Of a DNA stretch of 64,000 nt, positions 26,184 to 34,621 are shown piece by piece. Numbering within the stretch: position 1 is the first letter of the stretch; every line of letters starts with the position of its first letter. A model generated the notes under the pieces. That model saw only the letters and a program-made list of their open reading frames with translations, was not told the DNA's origin and made no database searches. A program made the translations under genes and the position numbers. This DNA comes from JBPOFM01 sp041391925 (GTDB taxonomy: Bacteria > Bacteroidota > Bacteroidia > Flavobacteriales > Flavobacteriaceae), in NCBI GenBank assembly GCA_041391925.1, contig JAWKNA010000009.1, positions 1-64,000 on the forward strand, read 5' to 3'.

Positions 26184-26549
26184 ATGGGAAATAATAGTAG
26201 TAATACAATAATTGGAATTTTAGCAGGAACCGCAATTGGTGCCACTTTAGGAATTTTATTTGCTCCTGACAAGGGAATAAATACAAGACAGAGAATTTCT
26301 GATGAAGCACTTGCTGCTAGAGATAGAATTGCTGAAGGTGCCATTTCTGCTAAGGATACTATTGCCAATAAAGCAATCAATCTTAAAGATAGAGTGGTAG
26401 AAACTGTAACTGCCAAAAAATTGTCTCTTGAAGACCAAGTCGAACAAATCGTAAGTGATACCAGCCACAAAGCTGATGACGTCATCACAACCTTGGAAAA
26501 AAAACTAGCTGAGTTAAAAGCTAAAAACAAAAAATTCCAAAAAGCATAA
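26184..26549 (+). CDS. YtxH domain-containing protein
   Basis: The 121-residue protein has a short Asn/Ser N-terminus, one glycine-rich membrane helix (IIGILAGTAIGATLGILFAPDKG, the YtxH signature) and a long amphipathic, late-embryogenesis-like helix built of A/K/D repeats (KDTIANKAINLKDRV). YtxH-type proteins rise in general stress responses of Firmicutes and other phyla; their molecular task is not known. It is the first of three tightly packed small genes. Confidence 0.9.
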   Translation: MGNNSSNTIIGILAGTAIGATLGILFAPDKGINTRQRISDEALAARDRIAEGAISAKDTIANKAINLKDRVVETVTAKKLSLEDQVEQIVSDTSHKADDVITTLEKKLAELKAKNKKFQKA

Positions 26550-26564
26550 TCTTATTTCAATTTT

Positions 26565-26918
26565 ATGGCAAATATTTTCGAATCTATAAATAACACCTCT
26601 GACAAGGCTGTAGATATTGGAGAGAAATATATAAATGATACTCAAGAATACTACAGGTTGAAAATTTTTCAGCAACTTACCGTTTCCATTAGTTTGGTGG
26701 CGAAGGTTTTGGTCATTGGAGGATTGTTATTTATAGGTTTGATTTTTTTGGCCGTTGCAGCAGCACTAGCCATTGGTGATTGGCTTGACAACGTCGCCTT
26801 GGGTTATGTCATAGTGTCTGGGGCTTTTCTGGTTATTTGTGCCATTGTATATTACAGTAGGTCATTCATTAATCATAAAGTGATAACAAAATTATCGCCT
26901 AAATTTTTTGATTCCTGA
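26565..26918 (+). CDS. phage holin family (Holin-X-like) membrane protein
   Basis: The 117-residue protein has an N-terminal amphipathic stretch (NNTSDKAVDIGEKYIND) and two membrane helices (about residues 40-68 and 75-95), matching the chromosomal Actinobacterial Holin-X / DUF1469 group that sits beside YtxH genes. Despite the name there is no lytic cassette here, so lysis is not implied. It follows the YtxH gene by 15 bases and precedes the 66-aa gene by two, forming an apparent operon. Confidence 0.85.
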   Translation: MANIFESINNTSDKAVDIGEKYINDTQEYYRLKIFQQLTVSISLVAKVLVIGGLLFIGLIFLAVAAALAIGDWLDNVALGYVIVSGAFLVICAIVYYSRSFINHKVITKLSPKFFDS

Positions 26919-26920
26919 AT

Positions 26921-27121
26921 ATGAAAACGTACACTTCATTCAAAGAAATTGAGCATGATCTGAAACGGTTGAAACTTGAACGACAGATTGGTCTCGAACA
27001 ACTAAAAAGTGTCAAAGGGGAATTGGCAGAGGATTTAAAACCAAAAAATTGGATCAGCACTGCTGTGAGTTTTGGTTGGAAATATGGCCTTTTTGTTTTG
27101 ATGAAAAAGCTTTTCAAATAA
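26921..27121 (+). CDS. 66-aa protein of the YtxH/holin-like cluster
   Basis: A small, charged protein with a coiled-coil-like first half (SFKEIEHDLKRLKLERQIGL) and a weakly hydrophobic C-terminus (WISTAVSFGWKYGLFVLMKK). Genes of this size and shape are regularly the third member of YtxH / holin-X clusters in flavobacteria. The function is unknown. It ends 13 bases before the converging AraC-type regulator remnant. Confidence 0.75.
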   Translation: MKTYTSFKEIEHDLKRLKLERQIGLEQLKSVKGELAEDLKPKNWISTAVSFGWKYGLFVLMKKLFK

Positions 27122-27134
27122 AAATAATTACTGT

Positions 27135-28172
27135 CTAATCAGCATCTTCTTCTACAGTCGATACAATCTGTTTTTTGTATTCGTGAGGCGTAATATCATA
27201 TTTTTCCTTGAATATCTTGGAAAAGTAGCTTCTACTGGTAAAACCTATTGTATAAACAATTTGCGAAATATTTAAATCAGAATTGTTCATAAGGTCCCTG
27301 GCTGCTTCAAGCCGTATGTGCCTAATATATTCTGTAACAGTTCGCGCATACAAAAATTTAAAACCTTCCTGAAGTTTGGCCTGTGAAAGTCCAGAATCTT
27401 TTGACAATTGATCTAGTGAATAGTTTATGGATGGGTCATCCAATATCTTTTTGGCATAACGACGTATAATCTTTAACTCGTCTTTCAAAAGCGAACTTGG
27501 CATAATGTCGCTAGTATGGTAACGATCGTGTCGTGCGATATGCATGGACAATAATTGATAGACTTCACCTTCCATTTGAAGAATTCGGGTCATGCCTTTT
27601 GTATCAATATTTCGAAGCTCTTTGACATGATCTTCCATTTTTAAATGAATAGGGCTGAAATAGGCAAACTCCTGGCCTCCATTTTCATCTAAAAAAACCT
27701 GATTCAACTTTTCATTTAGCTGCTCCACGTTGTTAAGGCGTTTCTTTAAAAACTCTTTTCTTGTGATACTTATGATATTGATTTATAAATGTTGCCCTTT
27801 TGGGAAAAAGGTGTTATGTGACACACTTTTTTTGGAAGCAAGAATGCCAGAGTGAAATTCACTGATTTGGTTAAACTCATCTTCATAACTGAACCTATGG
27901 TACATAGATCCTTTTGAGCAATATATGAAATGGATGGGATTGAATTTTTTTGTGTCAGACACAAACAACATGTCCTTAAAATAAATAAGGTTATGTTCAG
28001 TTAAGCTTACGCCCCAATCAAAGGTGATAAACCTTATACAGCCTTTAGCAATTTCATTATCAATGTCCAAGGTATATTCTCCAAACTGTTCACTGATGGT
28101 TCCTCCAATGTGCTGCTGTATCTGTCGCACAGTTTCTTCAATACTTTTGGCACTCAATTTAATTTCTTTCAT
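27135..28172 (-). pseudogene. AraC-family transcriptional regulator interrupted by an in-frame stop
   Basis: The minus strand has one continuous frame of 346 codons interrupted only by a TAA at 27783-27785. Upstream are 129 residues (MKEIKLSAKSIEETVRQIQ) of an N-terminal sensing domain. After the stop the same frame continues directly with INIISITRKEFLKKRLNNVE and then the C-terminal AraC helix-turn-helix (YSLDQLSKDSGLSQAKLQEGF, QIVYTIGFTSRSYFSKIF). A new start could be used at 27728, giving a 197-aa DNA-binding fragment. The second half keeps both HTH motifs. Whether the protein is dead, split or read through cannot be told; a base-call error (TAA for TAT/TAC) is also possible. Confidence 0.8.
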
Positions 28173-28821
28173 AAAATCTCTAATATTAGACGACCATCAC
28201 TATAAAATCCTGCAAAAGCCAGAGCAGACTAATCAAAAAAATAAATTATTTGGAAGTACTGATTGTTTAATCAAAAATAATACATGTTCAAACAATGGGC
28301 AATAGGTTTAAAAAGAATTTTGAGACAAACCTATCACATTATTTTCTTTAAAACACCAAAAATATCATTTCAGTCAATAATAGTTTGGATACAGTACATG
28401 CTTCCAAAAATATAGGGCTAGATTTGAAATATACAAAATCGAGTATTATTATACTCTTTATACACTGGTTGGTTAGTTAGTTAGCAAGAAAGACCTCAAC
28501 ACACTTCAAACGTTGAGGTCTTCTTTGTTTTAAACGTTTTTCTAAAATAAGCATCTATCTCATTAAATGGAAAACTACAATTGATATAAGTCAAAGTGTA
28601 ATTCATATCAAAAGCAATCATCTTTTTTACTTTTTGGACAAGCAATCTCAATAGCCCTGTAAAATTTTTAAAAGCAGAAATTTAAACATTTACTTTTAAG
28701 AGAATCTATACAAATTGATATTGTGTTAAAGTTGTATTTTTTAATTGAATGGGTTATGAATTTCATCATATAAGATAAATGGAGCTGCTAAATATCACTT
28801 ATTTAGATTAGACCTTATGCT
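28173..28821. other. 650-base AT-rich intergenic region
   Basis: No open reading frame of note. The part 28419-28530 holds a candidate small RNA with its own -7 box and terminator. An inverted repeat TTGATAT ... ATATCAA lies at about 28581-28611. The rest is AT-rich sequence; the promoter of the SRAP-like gene should lie in the last 150 bases. Confidence 0.6.
28419..28530 (+). ncRNA. candidate small RNA with own promoter box and terminator
   Basis: TAGATTTG at 28419-28426 fits the Bacteroidetes -7 box. About 60 bases later a perfect 11-bp stem (AAGACCTCAAC / GTTGAGGTCTT, 28490-28522) is followed by a T-rich tail. No gene lies between the two, so a transcript of about 95 bases is predicted. 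Just before the stem is a GTTA-repeat-like segment (ggttggttagttagttag). This is inference from two signals only. Confidence 0.4.
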
Positions 28822-29532
28822 ATGTTTTACAAACTTTCAAATACAGCCGATCGTAAAGATATAGAGAAGGAATTCAACGTCAGTTTTGAATTTCCTCGTC
28901 TTTACAAAACTTCTCCAGTTATAAATGGATTGGAGGAAGTAACACTCCCAATCATTACGATGGAACACCCTAATCAGGTAAGCTACAGTATTTGGGGCTT
29001 GTTACCACAATCCTTGGAAGATAATTGGAAAGTGTTTCAGAACTTGACCAACACACTTAATATCAATGTGGAGCATTTAGATTTTAAGGATGCCTTATAT
29101 TCCGAAGCCATGGACAAAAGGAGGTGCCTCATTATAACCACTGGTTTTTTTACTTCTGCTTTGTACAAAGGAAAAATGTATCCATATCATGTGTATCTCT
29201 CGGGACAAAAGCCGTTTGGCATCGCAGGTGTTTACAATCAGTTGGAAGATGGCTTTCTCACATGCTCTATTTTAATAAAAAAAACAAATGATTCGTTGAA
29301 AGAAATTCCAAATTTATTGGAATATAAGCCCGTCATCTTTGATGCAAGAGACCGTATGCATTGGCTTAACGAGAATTTTTCTTATGATGCTTTGAAAGAT
29401 CTTGTCTCTTCTCACCAAACGCTTCAATATCATTCGCATCCTGTATCAAAAGAATACTACGACAACGATATACTCTACAACAAAATCATGAGAAGTAATG
29501 CGTTTAATGATTTTTTAAACACATCTGAATAA
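28822..29532 (+). CDS. SRAP (HMCES/YedK)-family protein lacking the catalytic residues
   Basis: The 236-residue protein aligns with SOS-response-associated peptidase/HMCES proteins: IWGLLP at 57-62, RRCLI at 100-104, GFF at 108-110 and an IAGVY strand near 134-138. Active family members need Cys at position 2 (after Met), a Glu after GF(Y/F), and a His before RMPVI. Here position 2 is Phe (codon TTT, 28825-28827), the Glu position is Thr111, and the last motif reads EYKPVI without His. It should therefore not form the DNA abasic-site crosslink. The gene is intact with no stop, so it may have another job or be decaying. An upstream ATG at 28817 is in another frame and ends quickly. Confidence 0.8.
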   Translation: MFYKLSNTADRKDIEKEFNVSFEFPRLYKTSPVINGLEEVTLPIITMEHPNQVSYSIWGLLPQSLEDNWKVFQNLTNTLNINVEHLDFKDALYSEAMDKRRCLIITTGFFTSALYKGKMYPYHVYLSGQKPFGIAGVYNQLEDGFLTCSILIKKTNDSLKEIPNLLEYKPVIFDARDRMHWLNENFSYDALKDLVSSHQTLQYHSHPVSKEYYDNDILYNKIMRSNAFNDFLNTSE

Positions 29533-29660
29533 ATTGAGGGTTTGAGTTAATTTCCTCCTTGATACAGTCAAGTACCAACATGTATAATTAACTATCTTTA
29601 TAATAGTTAGAAATATTTACATATTTCAATTTATAAATATTAACTTAAAACTTTACTATT

Positions 29661-29822
29661 ATGTTACGATGGACAATCACATTTATAATCATTGCAGTCA
29701 TTGCGGCTATTTTGGGATTTGGTGGAATCGCTGGAGCAGCAGCTGGAATTGCTAAAATCATTTTTTTCATTTTTATAGTACTTTTCATATTGTCTCTATT
29801 GAGAGGCGGTTTTAAAAGATAA
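29661..29822 (+). CDS. DUF1328-family small membrane protein
   Basis: A 53-residue protein starting MLRWTITFIIIAVIAAILG with two hydrophobic helices separated by a GGIAGAAAGIAK linker and ending LLRGGFKR. This is the DUF1328 / YtjA pattern, a widespread stress-associated inner membrane peptide of unknown task. It precedes the small lipoprotein gene by 33 bases and shares its terminator, so both are probably co-transcribed. Confidence 0.85.
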   Translation: MLRWTITFIIIAVIAAILGFGGIAGAAAGIAKIIFFIFIVLFILSLLRGGFKR

Positions 29823-29855
29823 TCATACATAACCAATAATTTAAAAACCAATATT

Positions 29856-30008
29856 ATGAGAAAAATCATGTTAACATTTGCAATTCTGTTTACATTGGGA
29901 ACTGCAATGACCACTTTTACAAGTTGTAGAGATACTAAATCTACTGGAGATAAGATAGAAGATGCCGCAGATGATGTAGGAGATGCGGTAGAAGATGCTG
30001 TAGATTAA
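29856..30008 (+). CDS. 50-aa lipoprotein with acidic amphipathic tail
   Basis: The peptide starts MRKIMLTFAILFTLGTAM and carries a lipobox-like TFTSC (Cys24), followed by a highly acidic run (DKIEDAADDVGDAVEDAVD) that could form an amphipathic helix with DA repeats. It resembles entericidin-like or small stress lipoproteins by layout only. It ends 20 bases before a strong terminator. The short size makes the call less sure, but start, signal, stop and terminator all fit. Confidence 0.7.
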   Translation: MRKIMLTFAILFTLGTAMTTFTSCRDTKSTGDKIEDAADDVGDAVEDAVD

Positions 30009-30024
30009 TAAGTTTTCAAAAAAG

Positions 30025-30056
30025 AAAAAGACCGTTAAGCTAACGGTCTTTTTTTT
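30025..30056 (+). terminator. terminator of the DUF1328-lipoprotein pair
   Basis: Stem AAAGACCGTTA / TAACGGTCTTT with a 3-base loop and a run of T residues. Confidence 0.9.
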
Positions 30057-30191
30057 GATTAATACTGAAATTATAAATCATTCAAAGTGATTCTTGATAT
30101 TCTATTTTTAAATATTTAAAACAATCCCACTACGGATTTAGTCACCATTGATTTTAAAATCTAGAGCTGCTATTTAATGAAATTTAAAATT

Positions 30192-30602
30192 TCAAATGTG
30201 TTTTTTCTCGTCAATACCTTTACTGTCTGGCTCTATGTATTTTATAAAATCCACTGGACCTTTGAGTTGTATGTATTTTTCTCCAATGATGGCTATGGGA
30301 TAGGTAAGGACTATAGGCATTTTGTCAAGTATTTTTAACCAATCCTCTTCTTCCATGTTGGCATGTTCGTCATAATTCTGGGAAAAATCAGGATGTTCCT
30401 TGTTTATCAGTTTATCAACACTTACCCCAAGATGCCTTGCCAATTCTATCCATTGTGTCCCGGTAACTTTAGTTTGCGCAATATCAATTGCAAGAATTTT
30501 TTTGTCTGTGGACTGTATGTATCCCAGAGTCTGTTTTCCCAATGAATTTCCGGAATGGTAATATAATTTTATTTCGTTGTTGTTTGTTGATATCACACCC
30601 AT
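30192..30602 (-). CDS. ArsC/Spx-fold protein without the redox cysteine
   Basis: The 136-residue protein has the thioredoxin-like ArsC fold: a first strand and turn KLYYHSGNSLGKQTLGYIQ, a helical insertion (TGTQWIELARHLGV, DKLINKEHPDF), and the closing LTYPIAIIGEKYIQLKG-PVDFIKYIE segment equal to the RPIxxxG part of ArsC/Spx. Where arsenate reductases have NPxCSKSR, this protein has HSGNSLGK, and no other Cys is present. A redox role is thus unlikely. Related proteins of flavobacteria look the same to my memory, so this may be a lineage-specific family. It is transcribed divergently from trxB. Confidence 0.7.
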   Translation of the reverse strand: MGVISTNNNEIKLYYHSGNSLGKQTLGYIQSTDKKILAIDIAQTKVTGTQWIELARHLGVSVDKLINKEHPDFSQNYDEHANMEEEDWLKILDKMPIVLTYPIAIIGEKYIQLKGPVDFIKYIEPDSKGIDEKKHI

Positions 30603-30766
30603 TTGAATTTATAAATTAATGTTAGTTGGATAATTTTAAAATAAAAACACCCACTGAATTCTTAGTCTTAAATATATAAAAAAAACTGCATTCCAAGCAT
30701 TACAAAATGGAATACTTCGATAATAACTTTTGATAACTTATCGCTACATTTTGAGTCAAAAAATTC

Positions 30767-30774
30767 TACTTTTG
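30767..30774 (+). promoter_or_regulatory. Bacteroidetes -7 box upstream of trxB
   Basis: TACTTTTG, matching TAnnTTTG, lies 24 bases before the trxB start codon. A TTTTG upstream is spaced too closely (about 13 bases), so the -33 box is unclear. Confidence 0.5.
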
Positions 30775-30797
30775 TATTAGAAAAATCACTACATAAG

Positions 30798-31778
30798 ATG
30801 ACAGATACAATAGAAAAAGTAAAATGTTTGATAATAGGTTCGGGACCTGCAGGTTATACAGCGGCCATCTATGCGGCAAGAGCAAATATGTTTCCGGTTT
30901 TATACCAAGGAACACAACCTGGAGGACAATTGACTACCACAAATGATGTTGAAAATTTCCCAGGCTATCCAGACGGCATTACTGGTCCAGAAATGATGAT
31001 AGAACTTCAAAAGCAAGCCGAACGTTTCGGAACTGACGTACGTGATGGTTGGATTACTAAAGTCGATTTTTCTGGTGATGTTCATAAAGTTTGGGTCAAC
31101 GAAACCAAAGAAATCCAATGTGACACTGTTATCATTTCCACAGGTGCATCTGCTAAGTATTTAGGCTTGCCTTCCGAGCAAAAATATTTACAGTTGGGTG
31201 GTGGAGTATCTGCTTGTGCTGTTTGTGACGGGTTTTTTTACAGAAACCAAGAAGTTGTGATTGTTGGAGCTGGAGATAGTGCTTGTGAAGAAGCTCATTA
31301 TCTTTCCAAATTGTGCAAAAAAGTCACTATGTTGGTAAGACGTGATGAATTTAGGGCTTCTCAAATTATGCAAGCACGAGTAAAAAACACTCAAAATATC
31401 GAAATACTTTTTAATACCGATACTGAAGAAGTTTTGGGAGATGGACAGGTGGTAACTGGAGTGCGAGTCAAAAATAATGTAACAGGAAAAGTTCATGAAA
31501 TTCCAGCCACAGGATTTTTTGTTGCCATTGGGCACAAACCCAATACCGATATTTTTAAGGATTTTTTGAAATTGGATAAAACAGGATATATCATCAATGT
31601 TCCAGGATCTTCAAAAACCAATATTGATGGTGTCTTTGTATCGGGTGATGCGGCAGACCATGTGTATAGACAAGCAGTTACAGCAGCTGGTACAGGATGT
31701 ATGGCGGCTTTGGATGCGGAGCGTTACTTGGCAGCTAAGGACGCTAGCTTTGAAGTAAATACAGCAACAAACTATTAA
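30798..31778 (+). CDS. trxB: thioredoxin-disulfide reductase
   Basis: Reduces thioredoxin with NADPH via FAD and a CxxC pair. The 326-residue protein has the FAD-binding GSGPAGYTAAIYAARA loop (about residues 15-30), the redox centre C140-A-V-C143 in SACAVCDGFF, the NADPH-binding GAGDSACEEAHYLS and the FVSGDAADHVYRQAVTAAGTGCMAA C-terminal FAD site. Length and motifs are textbook for the low-molecular-weight class. It is monocistronic, preceded by a -7 box and followed by a terminator. Confidence 0.98.
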   Translation: MTDTIEKVKCLIIGSGPAGYTAAIYAARANMFPVLYQGTQPGGQLTTTNDVENFPGYPDGITGPEMMIELQKQAERFGTDVRDGWITKVDFSGDVHKVWVNETKEIQCDTVIISTGASAKYLGLPSEQKYLQLGGGVSACAVCDGFFYRNQEVVIVGAGDSACEEAHYLSKLCKKVTMLVRRDEFRASQIMQARVKNTQNIEILFNTDTEEVLGDGQVVTGVRVKNNVTGKVHEIPATGFFVAIGHKPNTDIFKDFLKLDKTGYIINVPGSSKTNIDGVFVSGDAADHVYRQAVTAAGTGCMAALDAERYLAAKDASFEVNTATNY

Positions 31779-31787
31779 ATAAATAAC

Positions 31788-31824
31788 TAAAAAAAGCCTG
31801 AATATATTTCAGGCCTTTTTTATT
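31788..31824. terminator. terminator between trxB and the M2 peptidase gene
   Basis: Stem AAAAAGCCTGAA / TTTCAGGCCTTTTT around a short ATATA loop, with A and T runs that would serve both converging genes. Confidence 0.85.
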
Positions 31825-31838
31825 ATAAAATGGGTGTT

Positions 31839-33659
31839 CTAAAAATTCTCAGGCAAGGTATACGTTCTGCCTTTATTTTGTTCTTTAAGATATGCCATCA
31901 AAGGTTCAAAATAGTCCAACATGGGTTTAGCGCTCATGCCACTGCCGACACTTTCCTTTAAAAGCTCTCTCCAATCATTATTGGCTCCGGTTTTCAACAT
32001 TCCTTTTAAAAAATTCCCAACTTCTTTGCTGCCAAAATAGTTGGTGGCATGAGGATCTTGTTTCAAGATATTCTTCGCAATATGGTCATGGATTTGAAAC
32101 AATAAAATATAAGAAATGGCATAATCATAATATTGAGCCGCATCATTGTTGATATGTGTTTTGGAAGCTGCATCGTTAAATTCCTCACCTCTCTCAGTTG
32201 GAGGCACCATCCCTTGATATTTTTTGGACAGTTCCCACCATTTTTTGTTGAATTGGTCCTTTGGCAAATTTTCGGCATAAAGCGCATTTTCAAATTCTGT
32301 CATGACGCCTGCTGAAAATGGAAGGAATACTACATAATTTAGAGCCTCTTTCAACAGATTCTGCGTTTCGTCTATTTGTACATTTGCATCCACCAAACCT
32401 TTTTGTGCCAAAAACGGTTTTTGCATTGCTGCAAGGCCCATCATACTCCCAATGGCCTCGTGAAATCCTCGATTGGCGCCACCTCTAAGCAAAGGTGGAA
32501 CGTTAGGGTTTGTATAGGCTTGATAGTAATAAATGTGACCCAATTCATGATGAATGGTTTCATAGTATTCCGCTGTAGGTTCAACGCTCATCAAACAGCG
32601 TAAGTCATTTTCCAAATCCATGTGCCAAGCAGAAGCATGATTGTTTTTTTTGTAAGCGGCATCTTTCGGCAATGGATACATACTCGATTTTTCATAAAAA
32701 CTTGCAGGAAGGGCATTGAAACCAATACTTTTGTAAAAATTTTCACCTTCTTTCACTATCCATTCGGGTTCTTTGTCCTTTAAAGCGGCATCAATATCCA
32801 GACCCTCTACATTTACCAAGGCACTCCAATCTTGTCCCCAACGATTTGGCAACCAATGTGCTGGGATGTAATCAGGTACCTCTTTCGCATTGTATTTTTT
32901 TGCCAGTTCATAACGAGCCCAAGTATGCAATTCACGGTACAATGGCCAAACTTCCTTCACCATTTTGTTCATTTCATCCAGCATTTCTTGTCGCGTCATT
33001 CCATAATCAGACACTTGATAGCTGAAATAATCGTCGTAACCCAATGCGCCAACGGTTTCATTGCGAAGATTTCTTAAATTTTCCAATCCGTCTTTCAATG
33101 TTTTTCCGACTTCTTTGGAGGACTCCCAATTTTTCAAACGCTCTTTTTCGTTGTTTGAAGTTCTTAGAACTTCATCGATATCGCCCGTAGAAACGGATTT
33201 ACCGTCCACTTTGAAATCGTATCCAAACAACATTTCACTTTGGGCGTTCTCTGCTGCAATACGTTTTTTTACAAGATCTGAAACAGTTTCAGGATTATTG
33301 GCAGCCGTATATAGAATTGTATTTAATTGGCGCACCTGAACGATATCGAGTTTATCTTTATCTTCAAGAAATTTTTTGGTTTTTTCAATGACATCTGTGC
33401 TTCCGGTGAACTTCGCAAAAGCTTCGTTTGCTTTTTGAACGTTATAGGCATTGGTAGTATCACCTACAACGATGTGTGTGTTGGAATCCCATTCTGCCAA
33501 TGACGAATCGTAGTAAAGTTTCACATAAGTTTTGGAATATTCATCCAAAAAAGTTTGCGCTTCAGCCTTTATAGCATCGTTGCTGGCTTCATTTTTTGTT
33601 TCTTCTTTACACGCTGAAAAAAATATCAACGTAAAAGATAATAGGAGGATTTTTTTCAT
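31839..33659 (-). CDS. M2 family metallopeptidase lipoprotein (ACE-like peptidyl-dipeptidase)
   Basis: The 606-residue protein (from ATG 33659, MKKILLLSF) has a lipoprotein signal (LIFFSACKEE) and a helical M2 domain. The zinc site is HHELGHIYYYQAY (HExxH) near residue 370, with GANRGFHEAIGSMMGLA supplying the downstream Glu (HEAxG). FH and YxxS substrate-pocket elements near the end are present (QYYDYAISYILLFQIHDH). An in-frame ATG at 33698 would add 13 residues before a good signal peptide, so I prefer the later start. M2 enzymes release dipeptides from peptide C-termini; here it should face the periplasm. Confidence 0.93.
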   Translation of the reverse strand: MKKILLLSFTLIFFSACKEETKNEASNDAIKAEAQTFLDEYSKTYVKLYYDSSLAEWDSNTHIVVGDTTNAYNVQKANEAFAKFTGSTDVIEKTKKFLEDKDKLDIVQVRQLNTILYTAANNPETVSDLVKKRIAAENAQSEMLFGYDFKVDGKSVSTGDIDEVLRTSNNEKERLKNWESSKEVGKTLKDGLENLRNLRNETVGALGYDDYFSYQVSDYGMTRQEMLDEMNKMVKEVWPLYRELHTWARYELAKKYNAKEVPDYIPAHWLPNRWGQDWSALVNVEGLDIDAALKDKEPEWIVKEGENFYKSIGFNALPASFYEKSSMYPLPKDAAYKKNNHASAWHMDLENDLRCLMSVEPTAEYYETIHHELGHIYYYQAYTNPNVPPLLRGGANRGFHEAIGSMMGLAAMQKPFLAQKGLVDANVQIDETQNLLKEALNYVVFLPFSAGVMTEFENALYAENLPKDQFNKKWWELSKKYQGMVPPTERGEEFNDAASKTHINNDAAQYYDYAISYILLFQIHDHIAKNILKQDPHATNYFGSKEVGNFLKGMLKTGANNDWRELLKESVGSGMSAKPMLDYFEPLMAYLKEQNKGRTYTLPENF

Positions 33660-33781
33660 CTTGATGTTTATTTGTTTTTTTTGAAAGGAAGTTGGCATTT
33701 CAAATAAATTAATTTGGGTTCATCTCCCAAAGTTAAATAAAGTAATGCTGAAGTTAATTTTTATTGGGCTAATAATAGAGA

Positions 33782-34621
33782 TTAATTCTCTTTTTTCTGA
33801 AGTTTTGCGGAACCAGAAAACTGATTCAAAATAATCTTAGCAGGACCATAAAAGTATACTTCACTAGTCTCAGAAATGTCGGTTGTTAAAGTGGTGTTCA
33901 CTCTTACTGTGGCACTGCTGTTACCTTCCACAATCAAGTTACAAATGTTTGTGGCTAATTCCTTTCCATTAAAACTTGAAGATAAATCGCAACGTAAATC
34001 AAGAGTTTCTGTCGCACCTTCAATGTTTGCACTGGCTTTTTGGTACAAATCCATTTTCACGGTTTTGGAGTTCAAAAGTGCTTCAACCTTACTGTTATCG
34101 CTTAATACAATTGTTGAAGGACCAGTGGTATTCACGTTGAGTTTGGATTTTGCTTTATCGGAACTTGTATAGTCAAATTTTGCTGCCCTAATATTGAGGT
34201 AGGCTTTAGAAGAACCAGAAGTCTTTAATGTAGCATTTTTTAACTCCAAAGAAGTCAAGGAACGGATTTCACCATCTTCCAATGTTTCAATACTTTCCAA
34301 GCCATCACCATAATTGACCTTAATGTTCATTTTTTTGCTGGAAGTGATTCGTTTAGTCGTCTTAAAAGTCAAGACTCCAGCGTTCACTCCAAATTCTATA
34401 TACTGATGCAAATTATCATCTGTTTCTATTTCTACGGAAGGTTTGCTGTTATAGATGATTTCAACTGAAAAATCCTCACCTACTATGATTTTGGAAAAAG
34501 GGTCGATATAGGTTTGTTTAATGGTTACATTTCTGTCACCTTTGATTTTTTCATCATCTTGGGCGGATGAGAATGAAACACAGGTAACAATGAGAAATAG
34601 GGTAAAAATGAATTTGTTCAT
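33782..34621 (-). CDS. head GIN domain (DUF2807) secreted protein
   Basis: The 279-residue protein has a signal peptide (cleavage near SSAQD, about residue 20) and the auto-transporter-adhesin-like head GIN domain, a right-handed beta-helix of repeated strand-turn units rich in S, N, K and T (LTSLELKNATLKTSGSSKAY). The opening VTIKQTYIDPFSKIIVGEDF is family typical. These proteins are secreted or periplasmic and may bind surfaces or polymers. It is the last of four genes (padR, pspC, GIN, GIN) on the minus strand and is 119 bases from its GIN neighbour. Confidence 0.88.
   Translation of the reverse strand: MNKFIFTLFLIVTCVSFSSAQDDEKIKGDRNVTIKQTYIDPFSKIIVGEDFSVEIIYNSKPSVEIETDDNLHQYIEFGVNAGVLTFKTTKRITSSKKMNIKVNYGDGLESIETLEDGEIRSLTSLELKNATLKTSGSSKAYLNIRAAKFDYTSSDKAKSKLNVNTTGPSTIVLSDNSKVEALLNSKTVKMDLYQKASANIEGATETLDLRCDLSSSFNGKELATNICNLIVEGNSSATVRVNTTLTTDISETSEVYFYGPAKIILNQFSGSAKLQKKEN

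Noticed and set aside
26565..26918. Prophage lysis cassette because of the holin-like gene
   Set aside because: No endolysin, spanin or other phage gene nearby; the YtxH-holin-X neighbourhood is a normal chromosomal stress cluster.
28817..28830. Alternative start of the SRAP-like gene restoring a Cys near the N-terminus (ATG CTA TGT)
   Set aside because: That frame ends within about 16 codons and differs from the long frame; Cys would be residue 3 rather than 2 even so.
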